Assembly (NCBI GenBank): GCA_013396755.1
Contig: VWZF01004008.1
Span: 660,288 to 724,287 of the forward strand
DNA: 64,000 bases
Source of the DNA: Sclerurus mexicanus
Lineage: Eukaryota; Chordata; Aves; Passeriformes; Furnariidae
Reading direction: 5' to 3'
The translations under genes were made by a program, and so were the position numbers. How positions within the stretch are numbered: the first letter of the stretch is position 1; each line of letters begins with the position of its first letter. Below, piece by piece: positions 1 to 12,153 of this stretch. A model generated the notes under the pieces. That model did no database searches. It was not told the DNA's origin and saw only the letters and a list, made by a program, of their open reading frames with translations.

Positions 1-3000
1 AAAACTGTCCTTGCCCATGCCCCATGTTCTATTTCTGTCACCTAAAGGGAGGGCAGAGCACGGATGGTTACGGAGAGAAAATAACCACCCCTAAGTGAAA
101 ACACGTCGCCTTCCACCCAACAAATCCAAGTATTTCAAAGCCGTGGGAAAGCAGGACAGCAGGACCAGAACAGGCATTCTGAGGAGACCAGAATGACTGC
201 AGTAAGACAAATTTTGTCTTGCAGCAGTTCTGTGCTGCACAGGAGGTACGTGGGTTCGTCTCTCAGTCGTGGAAGCGCCCGGGAGCTGCCCAGGTTCACC
301 TGCTCAGCACTGACATCTGTCCTTAGAGCTGTTCCTTTGGGAAGCATCACCCAGAGGACGCTGCCCCCTTACCCAGAGCCCTGTCTCTGCGTGGTGCAAT
401 GTTTACTGTGAAGATATGTGGCAAAACACATCCCAGCCCTGTGCCACTGCCAGCACGGGCTCAGGGCACATCCCAGTCACAGCATCGCTTCAACTTCCCA
501 TTGAGGGCACGCAGGTGGAGCCTGCACAGCACAGCTGCTTCCCAGGAGGGAAAATCCATGCGTGTTCCACGGCGGTTCTGAATTTCAGACAGCCTTTTAA
601 ATTGCTATTTAGTCATCCATTTAGTTCAGGTCCTATTTACGCAGGATGGCGTTCGACTTTAAAGGGAATTATATGCATAATTCTCTTTAAAGATGAGCTA
701 TGAAATACCTCTGGTGTTTTGTTTGTAATCCAATCAGAGCCTGAAATCATGTGCAGCCTTCTCCTTGCTTCCTACATCGGTGCAAATCCCACATCTCCTA
801 ATCCCTCCCTATGCAAAAGAGAATATTAATGAAGGGAACCTTTGCAACGAGGAGTTTCATCGTCAGGTGAGTTAACAGCTGGCAAAGCAGCAGCATCCAA
901 AGGGAAAGGCAGACAAACACCTAACCCTGCAAATGCCGTTCCAGTGGGTGTGTGCACACAAACATGTAGCAACAAGGGATGAAGGAAGCTGGAGAGCATT
1001 CCCCCTCCATCCACAGGTAGAAAAGGAGCTCAGCCCACTGGCAGCACAACCTGAAAGTTTACATGGAGAGAGAGACTTGCAGAACAGCCCATCAGGAATG
1101 GGCTGGAAAGGACCCACTTTAATTACAGCCATTCCCTGGGAACTTCCAGAGGGTCATGGCTGTTTCTGCTGAAAATTTTACACCAATAATCAGAATTCCT
1201 AACTCAGGGCATCAGTAATTACAACAGAATACCTACAAAGGAGCAAAAAATCCCCCCCAACACAAAGGCCTGGCACGCAGTTTTCCCTGCAGGGAGTGTG
1301 AAGTGCAAACCTGTCTCTCCTGAAAGCTCAGACAGCTCTGTTTGTGCCCAAAGCTGCGCTTTGACCTCACCCCCTTCCTCAGGTGGTCACTGAAGACCCT
1401 CACCCAAATGTTCACACTCATTTCTTACCCCTTCAGTGCTTGAAATCATCTCCCTTTCTTAGAATAGATAGTTAAAAAAGCAGAACTCACTAAAACTGTG
1501 GAAGATAATGAAAATATTCTACACCCCCGGGTAGAAAATCCTTTTCCCAGCCCAGGTTTCAGTGGGTGATAAGCTGAATAGTTCTGTCCATAGCTGTGGG
1601 AATCCAGAGGTACCAACTGAAGCAGTACCTGCAAAGCCTAGAAAGTCACATTTGGGATCTCTCTGCTTGCTGTTCATGCTGAAACTCACCCTGCCTTGGT
1701 GGATACAAGAGGACATGATGCAGGATTATTAGAGGGTCCAAATTTAAAATTGCTACTGAACAGACGGGGTGAAGCTGTGAATGGACAGCTCATAAGAGCT
1801 ATTTGAAATTAGAGTTACAAAGGAGTCACTTTGGATATCAGGTACCTGTTAGGGTTGGAAGCAGGAGAACCACGAGGTTCCCAGTTAGACAAATATAAAG
1901 CCTTGGAGATCAGTTCTTGTAGTGGCCACATGCCAAGGGTTTTGTTGCTAGTGTTGAAAATCTGTTCCTCTTCTCATGGCTACAGGGCTGCAGTTCAGTC
2001 CCGTCTGTGCCATCAAACCAGGCTCATTCCTGTTTTACTGCGAATGTAATAACCCATTCTAAACAAGCAGTGAAAACTATTCAACATATGGAGGTACGGG
2101 AGAGAAGAGAGAGATGAGAAATCTCTGCTGTGATTTACTGCCCCATAAACGCAGTGACTCACCGCAGCAATTTCCTGTTTGCACTTGGCCAAACTCTCCC
2201 ACCTATGCGAGTGAGGAGGAGTTCCTTACCTGGTGCCTCATGCTGCTGGTTTTACAGAATAACAGTGTTCCCTGGCCCCGAGGGACTGGATTCTGGCCCC
2301 AGCCTGGCCTAGACCCACACAATCAATAAGGTAAAGGGGCTGAAATGGAAGGAGAACTTCTACCAAAGCAGAGCAGAATGTGTCCTTAGCTAAAAATGGA
2401 CACTTTTTTTGTCACCCCCTTGATATCAGAAAGGTAGATAACCTTTTAACTCCCAAAATAACCCTTAACAAGTCCCCTGTCCTTAAGCAAACAGGTTACA
2501 ATTCCCTGAGGACTAAACTGGAATGTTGGCTCTCTATATGTTCAATCCCTGAGCAGGACCTGCAGAGCCCTGGGGGTTCCACAGGAACAGGGGCAGCCCT
2601 GCAGGGCTGGGGACACACCAGCCCTGTCCGTGTTTCCCAGCTCCAAATGCACTTCCCTTCCTCGAGAGAAGAGCTGTGGGGCAGGGAGCCAGGTAACAGC
2701 CCTCCCAGAGCCTCTGCAATGCAGATCAGCTCCTGGTTCTCTGCTCGTTCTACAAGCATCAAATCTCCTTTGATCAATACCTAAATAATCCTTTCAACAT
2801 CCCTGAGCCTGCAGTTGTTACTGCCAGCGCAGGGAAAGCGGGAGACAGAGGATTGGGCAGGGCAGGGAGAGGAGTCACTGCCCACTTTAAAGCAAAACGC
2901 AGATTTAATATTGTTCTTTTCAATTTGCCCCAGAAAGTCTGGCCACTCTGTGTTCAGAGTGATGGATAAGATGATATGGTTTGGGAGCAAAGCTGGAATG

Positions 3001-3830
3001 CTTTCCAGCACACAGACAAGGAAGCAGATGCCATTTGATAAGCATTGTAATCTCTTTTCCAAACTAGATACTTGAGAGAGATATCTGCCTATTGAGCTGA
3101 GATGGCAGAGCACACAAGATGCTACAACGAAATACGTTTCCCAGGGGCATGAGAATGGAGTTTAAATCTGATCCTGAGGTCTCCTTGTGGCAAGGAAATG
3201 GACTCCCTAAAAGAAGTGCACCCATTTGTCATGCTTTAACCCCACGGGAATAAAATACCCCAGAGCCACCAGCTCACATCCCCCGGTGGGATGGGGAGGA
3301 GACCTGTGAAAAGGCAAAAAAGTTGTGGTTGAGATAAGAATAGTTTAATAATTGAAATAAAGCAAATAATTAAAATAGCAAGTAGTAATGGATACGAGGG
3401 AGAGAGGGAGAGAGAGAAACAAACCTCCATTAACTCCAGTGAAGCACAACACAGCGTTCAGCACCCACTGCCCAGCCAGTCCCTCACCGTTTCTCCTGCA
3501 CTTTCTCACTGAAAATTCCTTGATTTAGGGTGGAAACTGCTGAGCAACAACTGCAACAGTGTGTGGCATGAGCATTATTCTCAGACTAAATCCAAAACAC
3601 AGCACTGTAGGAGCTGCTAAGAAGAAAACTAACTCTACCCCACCTGAAAACTGATTTTGAGAATAGAATTCCCAAAACATTTACTTCGGGATCAGTTACT
3701 TGTTTGCACAGCCCTATCAACTACCCCAAGTCAGAGGTTGCTTCTCCCTACACATACATTTTGCAGTAAATCAGCCAGAGTTTGATTTTTCTGTTTCATA
3801 CTTACAGAAAAATAATTTCCAACTTGTAGT
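1..3830. other. Intergenic, no supported gene
   Basis: I see only short open frames without splice-site context, family similarity or consistent codon use. There is no convincing exon on either strand. Some of it may be upstream regulatory DNA of the IkB-zeta-like gene that starts near 4.2 kb, but nothing in the sequence shows this directly. Confidence 0.5.
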
Positions 3831-3834
3831 CAAG

Positions 3835-3850
3835 CTTTTCCTGGGAAAAG
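3835..3850. promoter_or_regulatory. Perfect inverted repeat with TTC-N4-GAA core
   Basis: CTTTTCC-TG-GGAAAAG is a 7+2+7 perfect palindrome about 80 bp upstream of a TATA sequence. The core TTCCTGGGAA fits the known STAT6-type TTC-N4-GAA spacing. NFKBIZ-type genes are known to be cytokine- and TLR-induced, so a STAT site would make sense, but binding is inference only. Confidence 0.3.
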
Positions 3851-3932
3851 TAATTTCTTCATCAGCTGCTCAGGATTGTTAGGAAAGAGGGTGGAGCCTC
3901 CCCAGGTTGACGTCCCTCAAACCTTACCTGAG

Positions 3933-3938
3933 TATAAA
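3933..3938 (+). promoter_or_regulatory. TATA box candidate for the IkB-zeta-like gene
   Basis: TATAAA lies about 290 bp before the first ATG of the IkB-zeta-like reading frame. A start site near 3,960 would give a 5' UTR of about 270 nt if no 5' UTR intron exists. The pyrimidine tract ending in ACAG at 4,225 also looks like a splice acceptor, so an upstream non-coding exon is an alternative. Confidence 0.35.
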
Positions 3939-4132
3939 GAGCAAGGGAGAACTGCAGCCAAGAAACTCTCAAAAGCTGCTTCCAGTGGCTGCTGGGATTC
4001 CAAGGCTGATTTTATTCTGCAACTGCTAGAACTTGCTGCTCCAAAGAGGAGAGGGAAGCTGGACCCAGCTCACAGTGGCTAATCACATTGGAGAATCAAA
4101 TACAATTACCGTGGTCTCAATGTGAAACTGGA

Positions 4133-4161
4133 TTTTTTTTTTATTATTATTATTATTTTTT
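4133..4161. repeat. T-run and (TTA)n microsatellite
   Basis: A run of T is followed by seven TTA-like units and more T. It lies just upstream of the pyrimidine tract that leads into the first coding exon of the IkB-zeta-like gene. Confidence 0.8.
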
Positions 4162-4230
4162 AAATACAACTGAATAAGGGTTTTTTTCCTGCCCTCTTCT
4201 TTTTCATCTTTTTCTACACACACAGTGGAA

Positions 4231-4471
4231 ATGCTGCAAACAGCCTGTGTTGGCCCTGAACTGCTGGTCAACCAAAACACGGGTGAAAATGAAACGTGTG
4301 GCTACAGCCCAGGCCAGGGATCTCCACTGCCTGGAGAAACTGCCAGTCCCAAAAGCTGCTTCCAGCAGAGCCCATCGCTGCCAGATTCTGGACTAACTGA
4401 GCTGAACGTTGCGAGCCCCGAGATGTGCCCTCCTGCCTCACGTAACCCTCGAGAGATGCCTGCTCCTGCTG
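4231..4471 (+). CDS. First coding exon of the IkB-zeta-like gene
   Basis: ATG at 4231 has G at -3. The exon encodes about 80 residues of low-complexity Ser/Pro-rich sequence without a known domain and ends at G|GTAAGAG in phase 1. It joins in frame to the OCA exon at 6490 (G|AC, Asp). The start is the first ATG after a pyrimidine tract, so a 5' UTR intron is possible. Confidence 0.55.
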
Positions 4472-7400
4472 GTAAGAGCAACCTTTATTCCCATTTCCTC
4501 CTCTCTGCCTCCCTTGCAGACTGGTGCAGCACCGCGGCTCGCTCCCCTGGTGCCAGCACAGAGCTGTCCTGGCAGCAGCACAAAGCTCCTGTGTCAGTGG
4601 TCAGAGAGGTTCAGCACATCCTCCTGCTCAGTCTCGCTGTGGTTTTGGTGTGCTTCTGCTGCTGGAGTCAGAAATCACTCTGTTTTCGAAAGGATGCTCA
4701 ATATTCCATCACTTCTGCTCAGCCCCAGCCTTTTGCTGCTCGTTTACGTTCTGAGTTGCCAGTTTAGGTCTGGATTTAACAGCAAGGTAATAGACGTGAC
4801 CTTCTGAGATATTAACTTTTCACAGCCACGTCAAAGTGTGTTTGGTGAATCATTGCAGAGTTCTTCAATCTCTAGGATACATGTGGGCATGTAATCTCAT
4901 TCATCATATGGCATTTTTTTACTGGAAAACCTTGTAAGATAACAATATATTAGCAATTTTAGTGGGTTTTTATAAAGCCTTTCAGGAGGCCTTTAAAATA
5001 TTCTACAAGTAGTAAATAATTCATTGTCAAAGCACCAGCCTAAAAAAAAAAGGGAATCATCTCCATTCCTAGTGCAGTCTGAGAAATTACATTTTGTGAG
5101 GTCTCAATGCTTTAATTATTCAGCGATAGGTTAAACACTGAGAAATGCCAGAAATCTCAGCACAAAACTACAATTCCATATGTATTCCAAAGGCACCATT
5201 TGCTGCTTGGGATTCCACAGCCTCCTGCTGAAGGGGTGTCAGCTCTCCCTGCCCGGGGCAGGGAAGGCAAACAATATCACGCAACTAGAAACCACATCTC
5301 GTGTGGCTGGTTCCCATGCCAATGCCGCCTGCTCTGAGGCGTCCTGGGCTTGGGCAGCTGCTCCCTTCCCATCTGGTGAGCTCCTGCAGGATCCAGAGTC
5401 CAGCAGGGCACACACATGAGGTGCTGGTGGGCAATGTTGGTACGGGCAGCTCATGTTTTATTCAGCGCTGATTCCTCCAGCAATAGGACCCGCTTGCCCA
5501 ACGCCCCTTTTCCACTTGAGGCTGCTGTGTTAATATAAGTAGGTTTAAGCACAAATGCTCTTTTCCCTGCACTGGGGAGAGGAGCTGCTCCCTGCTCCAG
5601 CCAGCGTTGCTGCTGGGTGACTCCTTACTCAGTGTCCCACGCTCTGATTCCCAAAGCTTGGGCTTCCTTGGAGCGGTGGCTTTCTCCATGGTGTGTTTTA
5701 TGTGCTGACCCACTGGGCAGACTCTGATCTAATGCATTAAAGCTGTGATTTTATGGAGTTACTGAATGCATTCCATTTGAAGAAGATTATGCTCGAGCGG
5801 GGGGACACACACAACACGAACAACAGTGTTACATAAAAGGTATTTCAAAAGCAAATGCATTTAAGCTCCTAATCTGGGCAAGTCTTTCGAGTTTGGGAAT
5901 AGGAGCACAAGATGCCAGAAGGCCTAACACAAACAATCACAGAGCAGCTTCTTTGGACAACGAGATACATTCTCAAAGAACTTTTCGTTTCGGTGCAGAA
6001 AATCGTTGTTTCCCTTTGGATCACACGACATTGACTTCCAAACACACTGAGAGCCACTGGGGAAAGCCACAGGACAGAGCATCACCCTCGGAGTCCTGCA
6101 GCAACTGTGCTCCTTATGGTTCCACTGCTAACAATAGAACAACCACAGGGCAGGAAACTGCAGAGCCAGATTTCCCACAGCACATGAAAATTAGAACATG
6201 ACTAAGAGGGGCAGAGACCTCAACCCTTCTGACATATTCCCCAAGAGCAAGCGCATGCTCTAAGTCACTATCCCTGAGCTTAAGGGCCCACAGGAAAACT
6301 GAGAGGGAATTCATTAAAGGAATTGTCAAGGAGAAGGGAGGCCAGAGCTAGGGAAGTGTGGAAATTCCCCCCAAGTGGTGATGGACATTGGAATCACAGG
6401 TGGTCCCTCAGGGTGACCTCATCCTCCCACTCTTCCAGAAAGGCTCAGAGAATTGTGTTACTTTAAGCCTCATGTTATGACTTTTCCAGACTCTGAACTT
6501 AGCTCTGATCCCCCTCAGAAGCGCTACATGGGTGTGAGAGTAAAGATGCCAGTGCGGGAATTACTGAGGAAAATTCGGCTTTCCAAAGGCTTGGACCCAG
6601 CTCACAGCAAGGTGAGGACGCTGAGCTTAGAGCTGTAGCATCTTGGGGCACACACATCCCACTCCCAGTGCCCTGGAGAGGTTACACCTACAGCTGCTGC
6701 CTCTGCCAGCCCCCAAATCAATGCTTGTGATGAAGGTGGAGAACGTACCAAGTTCTGAGCAGGATGAGGGCCTGTGCTAGGAACAGTGCTAAGGCAGTGA
6801 CAGCAAGAACCATCCATGGTCTTGCTATTATGGATCAAGGCAAAGAATGTCCAAGAACCAATAACAATATTGCTCCAGCAACTCAGGTTTCTGAACAACC
6901 TGCAAAAAACAGCCTGAGGAGGTGGTGGGCTCCCAGAGCCCTGGTTTGATGTACAGACCTTTAGAAGCCTGCCATGAATTACCCACTGGTGGGAATCTGG
7001 TCACCTGCAGAGCAAAACACACAGCACAGGGCACAGTAAGCTTTGGTCATGCTGCAATATTTGCCGCTGTTTCATCTGAAGTGTAAGCGTCTCAAATTGA
7101 GTTGGGTGGTTTTGTCTCCTCAGGAAGCCTCATCCATGAAGATGGTAACCAAAGGATCCTCGGGGAAAACAGGTTTGCAAACTCCTCTGTGGGTAATAGA
7201 GCCTCATTTGCTAGTGGGATCATCAGTGTTAGGTACCCAAAAAGCCAGACCTCTTCTGTCCCGTGGTCAGCGATCCATAGACTAAATTAGGTTGGAAAAG
7301 CCCTCTGAGACCCATCAACCCAACCTACGGTTCCCTTAAATCCCAGGAGGCGGGTGAGCTGTGCATCACCCCCACCTTTGTGTTACCTGTTACCTGGGGC

Positions 7401-10400
7401 AGAACTTCTGATGGGAGTATCTCCTGCGTGTATCTCCCCCAACAACTCTAAAGAACTCGTTCTTCCTTTCTTTCCAGCAGAGAAGAGGAGAGCTCACCCT
7501 TATACAGAGAAACAGCTTAGACAGGTATGCATAACACCTTGAGCCCCGCTCTGCCAGCCTCCTGGGGCAGAATTCCTGTTCCATCACCCAGGGAGAACAG
7601 GACACTTCATGCCTGCTTTCCCTCCCCCATCTTCCGCCCTCCCCGCTTCGGTTGCTGTTTCAGAGCAAGCAGAGCGTTGGGCAAACGCTGAAAGGCTTGG
7701 AGGACCTTGATATCCTGGTGGAGGTGCTGCAGGAGGATCTGAACAGGAGCCAGCTGAAGGAGGAGTCCCTAAGCCCTGTGCCAGCTGCGTTTGGGCAAGG
7801 CTTCTCCCGGTGGGAAAGCGCAGGGAGCAAGGCAAGGCAGCACAAGGGCTGCTCCTTCAGGGGTTCCAACCCGCTGCTGAAGGCAGAGAACCCTTTCCAT
7901 GGTGACCAGGGAAGCGTGCAGGACTGCAGCTCCCCGGGGATGTTCCCAAGGACCAGGGACAGAGAGGGCAGCTGGTGGATGCAGGGGGCACACGGGAGCT
8001 CCCAGAAGGATTTCACGAGGAATTCTCCCCAGAGCACCCCTGCACACCTCAACCCGCCCGAGATGCTCCTGGAGGCGCACACGCAGAGCCCTGCAGATGC
8101 TGAAGGACACCTGAAGTTGGCCCCGGGTTCTTTCACACAGCAGGATCTCTCTGCCCTCTCCTTCTTCCAGTTCCAGCTACGCAGGGAAGAGAGTTTACTG
8201 AGCAATATCCCAGCGGAGAAACTGCTCGCTCCTGATGAAAATGGCAACAGGTCTCTGATTTTTCTACTGGAATACATTGGTTTCTATTGAAATGTCGTGA
8301 TTTCTGGTTCCCGGGTCCCCCCTTCTCCTGAGGCTTTGCTCTGGCTTCACCTGCCACCAGCAAAGGCTTCTTTGCTCCATGGGAAGCTCAAACTCACCTC
8401 AGTACGCAGAATTTTGGGCTGGTAGTAAAAACATAAAGAAAAGACTCTGTTTGCAGTGGTGTTGCTGAGCTGCAGCCGACATCAGGACAAATTCAGAGTG
8501 TTAAAGAATCAAAGACTGAGAGGTATATGTAGGGTTTCACAAGAAAATTCAAATCAAGCAAAATAAGTCATTATTACTGAGAAAAAAGTGATATGCAAAA
8601 GAGATCCTTCCCATTCTGCAGACACTCTCAGGGGAATTACTTGTGCCATTAGCTGGTAGGAAGAATGGATGGGGGGATGACACCAAAACATACCCTGCTG
8701 GTCTAGAGCACAGACTTCCAAAGAAGTGGGAGCGGCTGTTCTGTTGGACATAGAAAGAAAGCAAAGGTTTTAGTGAGCCCAGTAAACCCCAGCATTTCCC
8801 TAGAACGCTGTGCTTGTAGGGAAAATAGCTATTTATAAAACAATTAATTTACAGTATCAAATTAGGCTCCATACAGTTTGGGGGAGCTGGATCAGATCTG
8901 GTTGACAGGAAGCATGTCATGACTTATAAACTGTCCCAGTCTCGGTGAGAAGGAGATTAATTCCCATTCCCAATTTAAAATACTTATAACTGCACACAGG
9001 GAAAGCTGAGCACAGCACTGTCCTCTTCCCTGGAGTACCACGTTCCACTCACAATAATGATCTTCAGTGCAATAATCAAATTAGGCTTCATTTTTCAGCA
9101 ATAACAAAACTAAGTAAACTACACCGAGCCACCTACTACCATATTTCCTGCATATTTTTTTTAAAATAATACACAAAAAATCCTCACACATGAATGAAAT
9201 TAATCACGATTAAGAAATTAAGACATTTCTATTCCCATGTTTACAGAAAAGTTCCATCCTCAAAAGTACATACAAAGGCTGGACTAACCAAGTAAGCTAA
9301 TTCTGAGTTCTGCTGCAAGGCGAACAACAGTAAATAGATACTAAAAGATAAATAAACAATAGCAGTAAAATAACAAAACCAGCAACGTGTCAGTGTTTCA
9401 GGTATCTCCAAGAATATCGTGCTGCAAGAGAAGGGAGAAACAAATAAATAAAGTCAATGTCTACATTAATTTTTCCTCTGGGAGGAACTGAAAACATGCC
9501 CAAATTTACAGGGAAAAAAGCCCTTTTTTGGAATGAAATTCAGTAGAAACACTTGCACTGCTTTGAGTAGTTCAGTGAGTCTCAAAACACAAATGAAATT
9601 GAGCTCTTCTCCTCCACATGACTCAGTTCCAGTTTGGAAATATTTAAGTGCAAGTGGAGGGCTTCCCTTCTCTCAGTTTTTAGGGATCTTCCACTCTTTT
9701 CCCTGCACAAACAGGGATAGTTAGCACAAAGGAATCATGGAATAGCTCCTGGAGAAGAATGATGTCATAACAAGAAGGGAGGAGCAAGAGATCCTGGCAG
9801 ACAAAATCCATTATTAATACAGAGCCTAAATAATGTTTAAATATCCCCAATATTCTGACATTTGCCACCCTGAACATTTCATGCTTTAAAATACATTCTC
9901 CTTGTTAATGCTGAGTATTTTAACCGCTGCTTTACCTTCTAATTGTTCCAACCTGAGTTCTATTCCAGGCTGCTGCACAAGGCTGTTGCTCAGGGAAGAA
10001 GAGCTCTGACTTACGCCCTGGCACAGAGATTTGCCTCCCTAAATAAGATCAACGAGAAGGATGCAGAGAAACGGGTAGGAATGCTACTGTGCCAGGAATG
10101 AGGTCATTGTCTATCCCATGAACCATCTTTCAAACCCCAGCCACGCTCCACGCATCCTTTTGGACAGGGTGTCCTGGAAAAGAAGGGAACCGGAAAGGGG
10201 GAGCGAGTATTAACACAAGTCCCAGCTCCCCACGTTATCTTCTAATAAGCATCGTTGTTTTAAACCCATTTTTTGCCTTTCACACCAGCTTTGTGCCCTC
10301 CCTCCCTCCTCAGACTGCCTTACACCTTGCTGCGGAGAAGAACCAGCACCTGATGGTGAGTGACCTGATATCCCTGGGAGCCGATGTCAATGAACGGGAC

Positions 10401-12153
10401 AGCTGGGGGAAAACCCCGCTCCACCTGTGTGCTGAGAACGGCTACCTGAGGGTTTTAGAGGTACGTTTTTGTTGGCCCAAAGGCACGTTTAAAACACACA
10501 AGGGGTTTCGGTACCCGAACGTGAGCTTTGGTTAGAGATGGAGTTAGGGCAGGAGGGGGTATGTTGGCACTGCCAAAGGTCAGGAATCACCTGGATATTC
10601 TCCTTTTCAGGTTTTGAAACACTGCAAAAACAGCGGGGTGTGCGTGGAAGTTGATCTGCCTGACCACTTTGGTAAGAGGAATATTCACCCACAGGGATTA
10701 GACTTGGTGCAGACTCCCCAAGGCGTGGAGAGGGACCGACTCAGGGAGCCGTTCAGCTTTGACTTTGCCGTGCTCTGCTCCACGCAGGTCTGACCCCGCT
10801 GCACCGTGCTGCCCTTGCCCACACTGCCTTGGTGGCAGAATCCCAAAGGACTGCCACGGGCGCTGACGTGGGAAGGTTCCTCAGGCTTCGCCGGGATCAG
10901 ATCCTGGAGGGAATCCACTGCCTGTTGGAAATGGGAGGCAAGCCCGAGCTGCAGGTGAGGACGCAGCAGGCTGTCGGTCGTGCCCTTGGCTTCGCCCCTT
11001 CTTCTGCGCTCACAGGTTTGCTGTCGTTCGCAGGGACTGAGCTCCCGGCAAAGCACCACCAGCTGCTTGAGAATTGAGGAGAACGCGGAGCTCATGTGTT
11101 TGCTCCGCTCTCACAAACCTCGGGGACAGGACGTTCTTCAAGAGGTAGCTATTGCTGGTTTCCACAGGCTCTGGGACCCACACCAAGACGTTAAATGCCA
11201 TAACATAAACCACCCATCCTGGAAACGCAGCCGGTGCTGCTCCCAGCCTTGTCCTACCTTGCCTAGGGCAGGAACCCCCCTTTGAGTGGGAAAAGCACTG
11301 CACAAGCTCTTTTGTCCCACTTTTATCCCATCCCAGCTCTAGGGTCTCTTATGTGTGTTATAATCAAACATTGGCTAAACGTTTGGTGCGGGAAACAAGA
11401 CACCCACACTGGAAAGCAGAGCCTTGACTGCTTAACAGGGGACCAAGTTTCTAAAGTGAAATTCAGGATTCTTGTCCAATATTAAGCAAATATTCAGTTC
11501 TTAAAAAAAAGTAACAGCTCTTTTATCTTTTCTAGGGTCTTTTTGGACTCTGTCAGATAGGGGTTCCCACCAGTGTAAATATACAGAGCCCAGTAATATA
11601 AAAATATTATTATATATACACAATATGTAATAGATATATAACTACAGCATAGTATAAATAATAATACAATATATAATCAAATAATATAGGAAATATACAT
11701 TATAACAATCAGTACTGCTGATTTATTATTAATATATTTTAATAATAGTTAGAAATACAGACTAAAAGTCCCATTGCAAGTCACTGAGGCACCTCTCTTC
11801 TTTACAGCTGTGCACTGTGGGACAGAAAACACAGCAGAAAAAAACCCCAGTTCCATAATAACTGGAAATTTACTGTTCTGGTTTCTTCATCTCCACAGCC
11901 TTACAGCTTGCTGGGTGCTCCAAGAGGAATTCCCAGTCCCCCCCCACCAGAGGATTTCCCTGAGCTTTGTTCCGTGCCAGCCTCGGACCTCTTTGATGTC
12001 ATTCTCGCAGGTGGGATCTCTTCTCCTTGCAAATCTCCTCCGTGCCCCGAGCCCAGGCAGGAAACAGGGCCAGAAATGGGGCGTCAGAAGGGACCCTCGG
12101 CATGTGGGCTCTGCTGAGCTTGGTGGGTTTGTTGCCTTCCAGGGAATTGCTGA
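4231..12153 (+). CDS. Nuclear IkB protein, IkB-zeta-like (OCA peptide plus ankyrin repeats)
   Basis: Family role: NFKBIZ-type proteins act in the nucleus, where ankyrin repeats bind NF-kB p50 or p52 and modulate secondary response genes. Exons joined by phase: 4231-4471, 6490-6611, 7124-7172, 7478-7524, 7664-8250, 9969-10074, 10314-10460, 10611-10671, 10788-10954, 11034-11144, 11899-12010 and 12143 onward. This gives about 586 residues, shorter than human NFKBIZ (718 from memory). An OCA peptide sits at residues 92-110. The ankyrin part starts near residue 349 and follows NFKBIZ block by block, for example KAVAQGRRALTYALAQRF and WGKTPLHLCAENG. The later ankyrins are degenerate. Exon 7124-7172 is inferred mainly from phase. 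The end is unsure: phase gives a stop at 12151, while another frame runs to 12229. It could be an NFKBIZ paralogue rather than NFKBIZ itself, so I give no symbol. Confidence 0.75.
6490..6611 (+). CDS. OCA-peptide exon
   Basis: This exon encodes RYMGVRVKMPVRELLRKIR, which matches the OCA motif of POU2AF1 and the N-terminal motif of IkB-zeta (consensus about YxGVRVKxxVKELL). In POU2AF1 this peptide contacts the POU domain of Oct factors on DNA. Flanking splice sites are clear (TTTTCCAG acceptor, AAG|GTGAGG donor). Its phase (1 in, 0 out) fits the exon before it. Confidence 0.8.
7270..7345 (-). repeat. CR1-like 3' fragment
   Basis: The stretch with AGGTTGGAAAAG, a Ct-rich middle and ATCAACCCAACC resembles the reverse complement of an avian CR1 3' end, where the tail normally reads ggttggaaaagaccYctgagatcatc. 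It is diverged and lies in an intron of the IkB-zeta-like gene. Confidence 0.45.
7664..8250 (+). CDS. Long unique exon of the IkB-zeta-like gene
   Basis: A 587-nt exon with a clear acceptor (GCTGTTTCAG) and a weaker donor (AACAG|GTCTCT). It begins with an acidic, leucine-rich stretch (LEDLDILVEVLQEDL) that could be a short activation or docking helix. A Ser/Pro/Gly-rich disordered region follows. It ends with FFQFQLRREESLLSNI and LLAPDENGN, which aligns with the NFKBIZ segment just before its first ankyrin repeat. That match links the OCA exon and the ankyrin exons into one gene. Confidence 0.75.
9969..11144 (+). CDS. Ankyrin-repeat exons (five exons) of the IkB-zeta-like gene
   Basis: Exons 9969-10074, 10314-10460, 10611-10671, 10788-10954 and 11034-11144 keep phase throughout. 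Typical ankyrin signatures appear: TALHLAAEKNQHLMVSDLI, GADVNERDSWGKTPLHLCAEN and GLTPLHRAALAH. The fourth exon carries the insertion after the TPLH repeat that is typical of atypical IkBs. The last exon (SSRQSTTSCLRIEENAELM) aligns with the next NFKBIZ repeat but has lost the TALHLAA core, so that repeat is degenerate. Order and spacing match IkB-zeta better than NFKBIA or BCL3. Confidence 0.85.
11595..11755. repeat. AT-rich low-complexity tract
   Basis: About 160 bp of nearly pure A/T with ATATAT and ATAAT units in the last large intron of the IkB-zeta-like gene. No coding content. Confidence 0.8.

Noticed and set aside
7660..8277. Minus-strand 205-codon open frame opposite the long exon of the IkB-zeta-like gene
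   Set aside because: It mirrors a real coding exon whose plus-strand product aligns with NFKBIZ; the minus frame has no similarity.
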